Assembly: GCA_039619475.1 (NCBI GenBank)
Contig: CM077116.1
Span: 173,319,863-173,383,862, forward strand
DNA length: 64,000 nt
Direction of reading: 5' to 3'
Source of the DNA: Icerya purchasi
Taxonomy: Eukaryota > Arthropoda > Insecta > Hemiptera > Monophlebidae
This document shows, in pieces, positions 50,261 to 61,207 of the stretch. A model generated the notes under the pieces. That model made no database searches and was not told the origin of the DNA. It saw only the letters and a program-made list of their open reading frames with translations. The translations under genes were made by a program, and so were the position numbers. How positions within the stretch are numbered: the first letter of the stretch is position 1; each line of letters opens with the position of its first letter.

Positions 50261-53200
50261 TTCGTCCGTTTTTTCGCGTATTTTTCATTTAAGTTCAATC
50301 GGCGAGCTTTTTGACTTACCAAATGGTCGCGTAAAAAAACATTTACCTGTGAAAGATTGCCGTTTGGCATATTACTTGTCAGTATTTATGCTTGAACGAT
50401 TGCGTGGGTTTCACAGTTTTAATGGGCAAATGCGTATTCCTCGATACGAGTTCGACGATTCAATGTGAAATTAATAAAATTTGGGGACGACATTTATGAT
50501 TCTATATGAGGGAAACCGCAAAAGAGCGAGAGAAAAAATTTCCTTTTTTTTTTTTTTTTGTTGGCTATAAATTTTATCCGCGGATTAATATTTTAGTAAG
50601 TAAAGGACGGCCAAAGAGAAGGGGCGGGTAATTTGTGCAGTCATAAAAAAACGGTTGACGGCGTGTCGATTTGTTTTGGGTAATTTAAGGGGGGTTTGAA
50701 GAAAAGTAATCGTTCGACTTAGTTAATTAAACGAAGTTTTTCAATTATCTCTAATGTATATCATGTATTAGAGTGTTAGTGTACTAGTTAATATGTCATA
50801 TCTAATTTGTATGCTAACATACCAAACGAAGTTTTTGTTGTTTTTTTTTCTCTCTCTTTTTTTTCTTTCTTTTCCCCCTATGCATTCTTTACAAACTTCG
50901 AAACATGTCAGAGTCGTCGTTGAATTAATGTCGAAGTGCTTTAAAATTATTTCAGAAAATGAACCAAACATAAATTTATGTGTAGCGATATTTTTATTAA
51001 GTAGGCGATAATTATTAAAAAATACTTTAAGAATGAATTCATTTTTACAAAACAACGAGGAGGTTTTATTGTAAAAATAAGGTTAGCGAGGATTCCCTCG
51101 GGAAGGAGAGTACGCAGCGAAATTACGTTTTCATTCAAAAAAATGAATTACTGTCAACGCGCGGTAACAGCGTGAACTTTGGCACAGAGAAATTTAAAGT
51201 TTTTGTAGATGATTTGGGGTGCAATGACTAGAGGATAGCCGAACCATTTAGATATGGGATGACCAGATGCGAAGTTTAAAGAGAGTTTGGTGTGCACAGA
51301 TGTATGCTCTTTATCGCGTCTCTTTTGTGACTATCTTCTTCTCGTTATCTCTCCGATCCTGTTTGGCTTCATTTCTGGATTCGGATGACCACTATGTTTA
51401 CTAGGTTATTTTGCGTAAAATCTTTGTAGTGCCATTTTCATCATTTCAATATTACCAGCATTATTAACGTCACCTTTGCGGAGATTGTCCTTTGTCATGT
51501 TATTAGGAACATTTAGAAGAGTCATGTTCTGTATGCATGCTGAATAATATTCTAATTTGTCGGGTGTGCTCGTATTTAATATCTGTTGTGGAGACAAAAC
51601 CAGCTGAACCGTTTGTAAAGTAAACTGTTGAAATTTTAGATGGAAATTGTATTTTTAATAATAATCGACGTTTTAAGTAAAAGAGAAGGCGAACCGGACC
51701 GATGAAAAAAGAGAGCGCTTAACCGAAAATAGGAATTTTCCACGTATCAAAATTTTCCGGTAAAGTTTTTGTAATAAAAATTCAGGTAAAACGATTAAAA
51801 AAAGGCGCGTAACAGCTGCGGTTGTAATGAAACGGAAATTCTAAATAACGAATATTGTCCTCTTGAGAACTGAAGCTTAAATGGCTGGTGAAGGAAAAAC
51901 GTTCGTTGTGTCGACTAATCGCGGTAGAATCGAAGAAGGAAACGATTTTAATTTTTAATTTAAAGAATTTATTACAACCTTGACGAGATGTAAAGGAATC
52001 TTCGGAAGACCCAGGTGAAACTGATATTGACGAATTGGAAAATACCGTGGGCACCACCGCCCTTATAAAATTTCCGACTGCAGGGAATTCCAAAAAAAAA
52101 AAAACAAACTTGAAAGGTGTGCGGCGGGATTGAAAAATAAAAAATTGTTTCTCACACGAAAGCCAACAGATGAAAGTGTATAGTAAAAACAAGTTACGAT
52201 CTTAAATGAAAACAAAGTTTTAAAAGTTGTAAAAATTTAAGAATTACGAGTTTAAAACCGCATTTATCTGCATTTTTATAACAGCGTCGGAGCGTTGTAA
52301 AAATTTTAATTTTAACTGAGCCAAAGCGTTAAATGAAGTGATTCGACATATAGCGATAATAACGGCGAATTAAACTTACGGTTAGCTATAGAAAAATTAG
52401 GACCTTTACCTTTAGACGGGCGCCCGAAATGTCTGAAATGTCTGGGGTGTTTTTACCGGTAATTTTGCATGGTGTGTTAAGTATCTTTATAATAGATAAA
52501 AAAGGAACGGCAAGTCTAGTTGGCTATTTCGGGTACCGAAAGTACTACGCAGGAGGGTGAATAATATATAATTTAGTTTTGAACGCAGAAATAAGCAAGC
52601 TTGCCAGAATTAGGGGTTACCGACATAAGGCGTTGGACTAGGCCAATATCACCTTTTGAAAAAAATGTAGAAAATGTGTTTCAGAAAGTTGAAATTTTAA
52701 TGGTTCGTGTAAAATGCCAGATGGTTTTGCCGATTCTAAAAAAAAAAATAAAAAAAAATACACATATATATATACATATATATATATGTATATATATATA
52801 TGTTTGAAGGGAAGTGTATTATAAGCGCGAGCGTGGGTAAGAGGGTTTATCGGCAGATCACCTGGACTCTATTAGCTGTTGTGTACATATTTAGGACGAA
52901 TGATTTTGGAGAGTGGTTTATTATATTTTCTCAGCTGTTGAGACCGCTTTCATTTACTAATTCGGTTTGTGAATAATTTCGAAGTTGCTTATAAATAATA
53001 CATTTATTATATATATTTAAAACATTATTCTCATTTGTTGTATATATTATTACTTTTAATTCTTAGTGTTTGGTAATATAATTATCATAAATAAATTTAA
53101 ATAATGCACAAAATCTAACCGCGTTTTGCGACTTCTGCAAAAATAAAAATTGGAAAAAACAACTTTTTTTTCTACTTTAAAATAATACTAGGAAACTGCA

Positions 53201-54832
53201 AAAATGCGTTGCAAATTCGCCAAGATAGTGAGTTGAAATACTGTGATGCACTCCTCTTTTCATGCTTATGAACGCATCTAATTTCAGCTTACGTTTTGTA
53301 TTTGTTTTCACTTCTAATAGTTCTTCGAAAACTGACAAAATCCTAATTAATAGGCGATTAAAATTTAAACGTTCTAAACGTATTTTTTCCAAATGAAATT
53401 TTGTCCTAGTCGAGTCTCACATGTCGCTACCATCTAAAGTGTTCGTTCATTTCAAAATCAAATTTGGCATTATCTAAATACGATTGCGCCAAAAAGGCTT
53501 TTTTTTGCAAATATTTTTTTGCAAATTTCTTTCCTTCCCCAACGTGGCAGTACTTTCAGTACCCAAAATGAATGGCCAGACTTGCCAGTCCTTTTTTTCC
53601 ATCGTAAAAGTACGCTACCATGCAAAACTGTTACGCGTTAAAAATATCCATCCAAAATGTGCTAACAGCTCTCGGACACTGTATCTTCCGATGCAGCTTT
53701 TCATGTATGTGACTAAACAACTGCATCTAATCCGAGAGAATAATTATCGTTAAATAATAAAATTAATGGTTGGCTATAGAGTGAGAGAAATTTTTTTAAC
53801 AAGAAAAATAGGCAAAAACAGTTATTAATACGATAATCAGGATTCAGATACCGTTCGCTGTTGCGTACTCCAAAGTGTTCCTACTTTTATTATCTGGACC
53901 GAAACAATAATGTGTGTTAAATAAATTTCCGCCAGAAATTTAAATAGCCCTTTGTTATTCTCGAGCGTATCGTTATCCGTGTTTCTTGAAGAACGTTTCA
54001 TCGATATTGTGGTCGAAATTTTTTTTTTTTCATTTTTTTTCCATTTCAAACAGGTGTAAATTAATATTTTGGTTTGTTTAACCGCTGTCGTAAAAGCGGG
54101 TACGTGACTTTCTAAGAAAATTTTATTTAAAATTGAGCTTAACGATGGTATCTTTAAAGCAGCTGGCACCTGAATATGACATTAGCCCGACACTTACGGA
54201 TAACAGGATATTACCACATGCAGATTACGTTGTAGAGAGCTTTGTTAAAGGAAGAAGAAGAAAACAAATGGGTCTATCGGCAGAGGTCTTTTGTTTTTTT
54301 TTTACATTGAGTAGATTATTTAATTTTGTTGGCATTCGCGTAGGTAGGTCTTCGTAAACGTGTAACTCGATTTTAAGCACCGTGATTATTTTTTCTGTTG
54401 GTACATTGTCGTTCTGCCGATGTCTATAGAGTGTTCCAGGAAATTCTACACGCAAATCGCATTCTACAGTAATCGCTTACGATCACGACGCAAGAGCAGT
54501 TCAGTCAGAGACATACGATGGCATAGGTGTCGGTTCATTATTACCTTTTACGTGATTATTAACGCTTATATTCTTTTAATTAATTTTTGTTTGTCGTCGC
54601 CGTTGAGTTTACTACTTTGGCAGTCGGAGAGTTTTTAGCCATTTACTAATACTTAAGTAATCCTTACATGGGTGATGATAAGAAAATCCTGTTCCAAAGT
54701 TTATAACGTTTTTGCGTGTCATGCTTATAAGCCATTTATTTCATTTTACAAAAAATAATATAGCGAATTAAAACTAACTCTTCTGCAAGAATGACAAGTT
54801 TCGATGGTTCGAGTTTATATATATATATATAT
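50261..54832. other. AT-rich non-coding DNA
   Basis: Apart from the open segment at 51.4-51.7 kb no gene was recognised. Microsatellite (TA)n with TG/CA interruptions lies at about 52759-52802. Frames at 51782, 53177, 53484 and 53837 are not recognised. A short (TA)n at 54816-54832 abuts the MITE that follows. Confidence 0.55.
51406..51668 (-). other. Unrecognised open segment with coding-like composition
   Basis: The minus strand is open for about 85 codons and ends at a TAA at 51406-51408. It contains SPQQILNTSTPDKLEYYSAC, NMTLLNVPNNMTKDNLRKGD and NNAGNIEMMKMALQRFYAK. The amino-acid mix is balanced, unlike the Phe/Lys-rich chance frames nearby. A possible 3' splice site (TTTTGTCTCCACAACAG) lies inside it, so it could be a terminal exon, or a fragment of an unidentified element. 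No function is assigned. Confidence 0.25.
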
Positions 54833-55492
54833 CAGGGGCGGATCCAGAGAAACATTTTGGGGAGGGAAATTATATAATTATGTAATATTTTATACGGTAG
54901 ACAATAGATTCGAGAAATACCTTGTTTCATAAAGAAAATCAAATAGCGACCTTTTTAAACATTTAAAAATATTTTAAAAATACATAATTATTATAATTTG
55001 ATTTCAGTTCTGTTTTATTTTTAGATAAAAAATAAAAATATTATGAAATTGCAGCTAAAATAGTAGTTTAGAATTTCAATAGTAAATTACTAGAAAGAAC
55101 AGAACGATAGTACTTTTTTTAGACTTTACTTCTCTTTTATTTTCGTTGGTAATTCAATCCGAATTCTTTGTTCGTGAGCAAGTAAAAAAAATATACATAT
55201 ATATATTTCTCATTGAACTATTTTTAATTAAAATTACAAAATAGAAATTAAAAATAAATAAAAAAGGCAAAAGATCAACGACAGCTGCATTTAAAACAGA
55301 ATAAAAGCGTAACATTAATAGTTTTACTAGAAAGCTGTATTAAATATTAGTTATAATTAAATCCATAGGTAACATTTATGCAAAACTTTTATAGTATAAA
55401 TTAAGTTTCTCTGTTGTTGTAACAAATTTTTTCATCGAGGTTTTAGTTCTTTGGGAGGGATGTTTCCTATTTTCCTCCCCGTGGGTCCCCCA

Positions 55493-55495
<3 letters not shown>
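54833..55495. mobile_element. hAT-like MITE inserted in a (TA)n microsatellite
   Basis: The ends CAGGGGCGGATCCA and, reverse-complemented from the right, CAGTGGGGGACCCA agree at 11 of 14 positions and are of the CAGNGG type common in hAT elements. Both flanks are ATATATAT, consistent with an 8-bp duplication but not provable inside a TA repeat. The 663-bp body is AT-rich with no transposase. Confidence 0.75.

Positions 55496-55561
<66 letters not shown>
55496..55561. repeat. (TA)n microsatellite
   Basis: About 33 perfect TA units, starting exactly at the MITE's right end. The shorter TA run left of the MITE (54816-54832) is the other half of the same locus. Confidence 0.95.
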
Positions 55562-55564
<3 letters not shown>

Positions 55565-55889
55565 TGTACATTATACACTTTAGATCGGTTAAATGTATTT
55601 GTTATTGCATACTATTATAATACAGGTTTAGTTAAATTTTGACCGCACTAGTTTACATTATCTTTTACATGTTTTGTAAATTTTCTGACCCGGCACAAAA
55701 CCAATTTGGCCATCAACCAAACCTTTCATTTATATTAACTGCCTTTTTATTAAATTTCAACTTTTTCATTATTATTATTATTATTATGCTGCTATTTAAG
55801 GATCCGTTGTGCCATTATGAAAACATAAGAAGAAATTGTGGAATTTGCTTTTTGTAATAGAATTTTTTTTTGGGGGCAAAATTCAAGAT

Positions 55890-56225
55890 TATCGAGTTTT
55901 TTTCCTTGATTTCTTCTCCACACTGTCCTCTCCATCCGGATGATGCAGTTACTTGCGACGCCGATCATGTGTTTTTCCAGTGTTCATCTCTCTCCATGGA
56001 GCGTTCTGCCTTGTATTCTTATTTGTTGAAGCTTGGACTTCCTATTCCGTATTGTGCTTCTTATATCCTGTCCTTTCCTTCCCCACTAATTATTCCTGCT
56101 ATTTGTTCCTTTTTAGATAAAATTTCTGATCGGATTAAAATATAACCGACTTCTTTCCTTACCTTTTGTTTCTGGGTAAAGGTCTTTGGTTGACGAGCCC
56201 CAAAAAAAAAAAAAAAAAAAAAAAA
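55890..56225 (+). mobile_element. Short 3' tail of a non-LTR retrotransposon
   Basis: The C-terminal part of the ORF reads HCPLHPDDAVTCDADHVFFQ then CSSLSMERSALYSYLLKLGL, with IRI/DRIKI and a TAA at about 56143. A 3' UTR ending TTGGTTGACGAGCCCC is followed by a 23-A tail (56201-56225). It is severely 5'-truncated. ORF end and UTR parallel the element ending at 6985 (CTGACCGGATTAAAAT there, CTGATCGGATTAAAAT here). Confidence 0.85.
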
Positions 56226-57972
56226 GAAGAGTTGACAGCTGAGTAATCCTTTACGCCATGGAGTATGATACAGTAAAGATAATTCGATTTTTTTCTTCTC
56301 GCCTTTTTAATTTTGATAATCAAAGTACGTGGGTATTTTTTCTTGTTTTAATTTTTACAGAATAATCTGCGAACGAATTGAAATTATCGATATAGGTGTT
56401 TGTAAGGAATAATTTGTGTAAAATAATGCAAACATAATGTTGGTTTGTAAATGCGTGAGATTGCCGTTCAAAAATTGAAAAGCAGCTTGTGAACAATGAG
56501 TTCAGTTTATGCTTTTATTTCATTTTGTTCATTTAAAGCGTTGCAGTAAAATTCTTAACAAGGTTCATCACTGTCAAACCGGATCCGAGGCAAATACACG
56601 AGGGAGTGTATCTTCTGTTTTTTACTTATGCTGTTTGCACTGTATGTATTCTACACCGAACTTGACCAATCAACAAAAAAAAAGGGAATCAAATTTCTAA
56701 GTTTCCTATTCGTCGCTATTTTTAAAAACTAAGCGATGTATTTTTGTAGCTATATCGTGTTTTTAAGGTAGTTGAAAGTCAAACATTACACGTAATATTT
56801 GTGAATTTGTTTGCAGAAATTTTCTAACTGGAAAAAGGAAATATTTCTTTTGTTGTTTTTATAGTCTTTTTGTAAAGAATACTGAGTGTTTTTCTGTTAG
56901 CATTTCTGGAATTTCGAAAAACATTAAAATGGTTCGAATGGAATCTACTTGTAGTATTTTATTTACACAGCGCTCCAAAATGTGTTCCGTCGAGCTGAGC
57001 TGTTTCGTAAAAAGTGTGTCTATTTGCAATTTATTGACCTTCCTTTTATTAGTATTAGTATTTTGGTTGTATAGTTTTGATAAATATCACAAAGGTAATT
57101 AAAATTTCGTTTACTTTTTTTTTTTTCTTTTTTTTTTTATAATAAAGTAGATGTTTGCGGTGTGAAGAAGCTTTTACTAAAACTTTTTGATTTTAATCGT
57201 GTTTTATTTCACTCAACTCGCGTTGAACTTTATGAAATTACGTAATTACATTTGGTTCAAAATGGACGGTGATTTGAAGTGTAATATAGGTTAGTCACAC
57301 TATTTAGTTCTTAAAAATAAGCCCGATTGCAATTATAGGTAGTTGATGATTTCATTCATGTTATGTGTTAATCGTAGTTCAATTTTCTTGTTCCGTAATC
57401 GAAATATCGAATATTTCTAGTGGGAGTATAAAAATCTTGCAACTTCGTACGGGGTATACTTGATGTCCGTGATGTAACAAATATTTAACCGGCTCATAGA
57501 AGCGCACATGTTTAAGTTGATTCCCGAAGAAATATGTATATGATATATTGTAACGTTTGTTCTGTCTTGGACGATTCTGGGGTGCCATCACGGCTTCGAG
57601 TTTGCCACAAGCATATATTTGTTGTTATTTTTATTTACAATATTATTCTTACTATTATAATTGGAAAATAAATGAGAGACATTTTTCTAATTTTTGTGGT
57701 TTTATGTGAAACACATATCTACTCAAATTTTTTCGGTAACCGCTAAAAACATATCGTTTGAATTATTTTCATTAAGTATAGTCTAACGTAGTGCCGCGAT
57801 CATGCATTAACTTTATTTTTATTTAAAATATAGAAACGCTCGCGATCCTAATGATGAGATTAGTGAGTTTTCATGAATATAGTGGATAGAAAACGCCCGC
57901 CCTGTATTAGTATGCGATCGGCGTGTGTAAACACTTATAAATCATACTACACTTTTTGTTATTAATGCGTCC
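56226..57972. other. AT-rich DNA upstream of MED25
   Basis: No gene is recognised. It probably contains the end of an intron, given the splice acceptor at its right edge. The 70-codon minus frame at 57379-57591 is not recognised. Confidence 0.5.
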
Positions 57973-58004
57973 CTACTAAAATTGTTCGTTATTCTTGTTT
58001 GACA
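57973..58004 (+). promoter_or_regulatory. Probable 3' splice site upstream of MED25
   Basis: CTACTAAA at 57973-57980 matches a branch-point consensus. It is followed by a T-rich tract and TTTGACAG ending at 58004, 24 bases before the MED25 ATG. This arrangement suggests that the MED25 coding exon starts at 58005 and that a 5' UTR exon lies upstream. The donor partner is not determined. Confidence 0.65.
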
Positions 58005-58027
58005 GTACGACGCGCGATACACACAGA

Positions 58028-59111
58028 ATGGTAAATGTGTCGTCTTCAAATGAAATGGAAATGCAGACGGATATAATTTTTGTCATTGAAAGTACTTCTT
58101 TGAATGGAGCTTACATTCAGGAACTGAAATGTAATTACGTTCTTCCGACTTTGGAATACTTCAATCAAGGTCCTATAAAAGACAACGAGTACTCCGGAGA
58201 GAATACAAACTCACTGTATGGTTTGGTGATTTATAGAACAGCCGATTGCCGGCCTAGACCGTGTTGTAAAACAATGGGACATTACACAAATCCGCAGAAC
58301 GTAATCAAGGCATTCGATCAAATTGAAATGAATGGAGGCAACGCAGAAACGCATGTAAACATTGCCGAAGGATTGGCCACAGCCTTACAGTATTTCGAAG
58401 ATCTGAAGGAAATTCGTGATTGCTCGAAACGTTACTGTGTACTGATTTGTAATTTGCCGCCATGCCTGGTACCGGTAATGGAGTGTTACTCGTTCGAAGG
58501 ACGTACAATCGATCAGGTGGCTAATATATTTTCAGAGAGGGGGATTTTCTTGTCTATATTGTCTGCTAGAAAATTGCCGGCTTTGTTGAAGCTATTCGAA
58601 AGTGCCGGCGGTGATCTGCAAACGTCATTGAAGAAAAACTATGCCAAAGACCCACGACACTTGATATTGCTTAGCGGTTACAGCATAAATGAGCGACCAG
58701 TAAGTCCGTCGGTTGTATCGCATAATCCGGTCACTTCTACCATCATGGCTAGCACAGATGCAATGCCCACCGCTGCCGCTCCTTCCGCTAGTATGAATAT
58801 TCTTCCACCGTCACCGTTTAGACAACCAGCGCCGGGAATTACAACGCCGGTAATTAATCAGCAAACACCGGTACAGGTACAAGTGCCGGTGCAAGTGTCT
58901 CAAACTGGGCTGCATCATCTGCAACCGTCTCAGCAATCGCCGTCACTTATGTCGCAGCAACAGCAGCAGCAGGTACCGCAGCAACAACAGTTCCAGCAGA
59001 TTCAGATGTCACAACAATTGCATCCGCCGGTAGTGAGCGGATCGGGATCACAGCAACAGCAGCAGCAGCAACAACAACAACAACAACAACAACAACAGCA
59101 GCAGCAGCAGC

Positions 59112-59154
<43 letters not shown>

Positions 59155-59165
59155 GCAGCAGCAGC

Positions 59166-59196
<31 letters not shown>

Positions 59197-59507
59197 GCAG
59201 CAGCAGCAGCAACAACAACAACAGCAGCAACAGCAACAATCCTTAGGAGTCCCTCGACAAAACATACCAATGCCTCCATTATACAATCAACAGCCTACTT
59301 CTTATGATATACATACTTCTAATTTCACTAGAGGAACGGCCCAGCCAAATCGCTGGCAAATGATGCCGCCTCAGTCGCCTAGGCCTTTTATTCCATCTTC
59401 AATTGCAGTCTCGCAAGCAAACCAGAACTTTGCATCACAGTTAGCGCAACAGCAACAGCAGCAGCAGCAACAGCAACAACAGCAACAACAACAACAACAG
59501 CAGCAGC

Positions 59508-59540
<33 letters not shown>

Positions 59541-60769
59541 TGCAGCAGCAACAATTTCAACAGTTACAGCAGCAACAGCAGCAGCAGCATTTGCAACATC
59601 AGATGCAACATCAACAACAACCAACGCACGTTTCAATGCGAATAATGAATCCAGGAAATATAGTTAGTTCGCAGTCACAATTGTCGCAGCCACCACAGCC
59701 TTCTGCTCAGCCGTTCGTAAACGGTTCATTTTCCACTCAAACGCCGCAACCGACACCCGGTCTAACGTCACATCCTTCAGAGAGGCAACCTATTTGGCAA
59801 GGTATGTTAGAATGGATTGAGAAAAGTAAATCTGTTAACGATAATCAGAAGGTTACTCGACAGGTTCCATGCCACGTGACCGTTGCTGTAAAAGAAGGCG
59901 AGCCGGAATTGAAGGCTGACAGTTGGCCATACAAGTTGATTATGCAACTGATGCCAAAACAGTTAATCAGTAGCGTTGCTGGTGTTTTTCTGAAGAGCGC
60001 CACATCGGTCTTCTTTCATCCACAAAGTTGTGACGCATTAGATGCATTGACGAAAGTTATGAGTAATGGATATGTTGGTTGTGTGCACTTCAATAGTGCG
60101 CCGGTACCTAGCTGTGAAATTAAAGTACTGATATTATTGTACGCTATGGAACGCGGAGCTTATTTAGGATTCATTCCGCATGATCAAGCCGGTTTCGTTG
60201 ACCGTCTGCGAAAGCTAATACAGCAACAGAAAACTTACAGCGCTTTACAACGTCACCAGCAAGGAATGCAGAGTATGCCTCAAGCTGGCGGCCAGCAAGC
60301 ATTACCAAATAGTGGCCCATTGAGCAGTGTATCTCCGAATATCGCAATGACGGCCGGTGGTCATCTGGGCGGTCCAACCGCCAATGTGACCGGTGTTGGA
60401 AATGCTGGTTCGGGTGGTGTTGCGCCGTCTGGTAATATGTCGGGACAGAATATGAATACAGTAAACATTCAGCCGACCACTTCTGTGATGCAGACAGCAA
60501 CTAATCCGACTGGAATGTCAATTTCTACAAATCCGGTTGGAATGCAAATGTCTTCAACGGGCGGTGCAGCCGTTGGAAGAGGAAATAGCGCTATGTTAGG
60601 ATCCAGAACGCCATTTAATGATTCAATTGAAGCCGCCCGTCAGCAGACCCTCGCTAAGATACAGCATTTGCAGCAGACACTGGAAGCTGAATTGCAGTAT
60701 AAGTCTCAGCTGGACATTATGAATCATATGCAAATACAGCACATGCAACAAACGTTAGAACCGTCTTCA

Positions 60770-60808
<39 letters not shown>

Positions 60809-61141
60809 CAACAACAGTCTTCGACAATGGATTCTGATCAGCCGAAACCGATACGACCCGGGTCTGCAGTTGGTCATATGCAATCAAACCAGCAACAGCC
60901 CCCGGGTCCAGGTCCTAGGCCTTTAGGTGCACCTCCACAACCTACTGGTGATCAGCCGCTTGGTAATATGCAACACGCTCAAAGAATGCGACCGATCCTT
61001 ACAAATAATCCGGGTTTGCGTCATTTATTGCAGCAACAACAGCAACAGCAACACCAGCAGCAACATCAACAGCAACATCAACAGCAACAGCATTCGCAAT
61101 ATAGGCCGCATTTACTAAATGTTCAATTTATTGATGAATGA
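58028..61141 (+). CDS. MED25: Mediator complex subunit 25 (MED25), polyQ-rich, single coding exon
   Basis: The predicted protein has 1037 residues. MED25 is a metazoan Mediator subunit that links activators and nuclear receptors to RNA polymerase II in the nucleus. Residues about 15-220 form the N-terminal von Willebrand A-like domain (start IIFVIESTS, then KLPALLKLFES, DPRHLILLSGYS), which in the family docks onto Mediator; as in other MED25 proteins the metal-site DxSxS is not conserved. Residues about 590-735 are the ACID/PTOV activator-binding domain (WQGMLEWIEKSK, KLIMQLMPKQL, GYVGCVHF, FIPHDQAGFVDRLRKLI). Residues 997-1001 read LRHLL, an LxxLL nuclear-receptor box in the position expected near the C-terminus. 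Linkers are Q/P/G/M-rich, with Q runs of 63, 31 and 16. The ATG at 58028 is chosen because the open frame upstream has only a TTG and a 3' splice site ends at 58004. The frame is intact, with no stop, frameshift or intron over 3.1 kb. It is much longer than human MED25 (about 750 residues), mainly through glutamine expansion. Family assignment is near certain. Confidence 0.96.
59051..59239 (+). repeat. (CAA/CAG)n coding for 63 consecutive glutamines in MED25
   Basis: 189 bases of mixed CAA and CAG codons encode residues 342-404, all glutamine. CAG blocks alternate with longer CAA blocks, so this is not a pure trinucleotide tract. The opposite-strand open frames here (poly-Leu, poly-Cys, poly-Val/Ala) are shadows of this repeat. 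Confidence 0.95.
59447..59539 (+). repeat. (CAA/CAG)n coding for 31 glutamines in MED25
   Basis: This is the second long Q run, residues 474-504. It is followed by a softer Q/L/F/H-rich stretch to about residue 535. It lies in the linker between the VWA and ACID domains. Confidence 0.95.
60770..60817 (+). repeat. (CAG/CAA)n coding for 16 glutamines in MED25
   Basis: Residues 915-930, directly after a short Q-rich amphipathic segment (IQHLQQTLEAELQYKSQLD, residues about 880-900) that looks able to form a helix or coiled coil. A further interrupted Q/H run follows the LxxLL motif near the C-terminus. Confidence 0.9.
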
Positions 61142-61201
61142 AAATTGTAACGTTGATTTATTCATTTAAGTAATATCAGTTTATTAAGTTAAATATGATA
61201 C

Positions 61202-61207
61202 AATAAA
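61202..61207 (+). terminator. MED25 poly(A) signal (AATAAA)
   Basis: A canonical AATAAA lies about 60 bases after the MED25 stop codon in AT-rich sequence. A second cluster of AATAAA-like hexamers at about 61460-61482 could serve a longer 3' UTR. No genomic poly(A) tail follows either, so there is no direct sign of a processed retrocopy. Confidence 0.6.

Noticed and set aside
57995..58027. MED25 start at the upstream TTG (57995)
   Set aside because: TTG is an unlikely initiator, and the segment crosses the predicted 3' splice site at 58004; the ATG at 58028 fits better.
58947..59286. Long minus-strand frames encoding poly-Val/Ala, poly-Cys and poly-Leu
   Set aside because: They are antisense translations of the MED25 CAA/CAG repeat and have no independent evidence.
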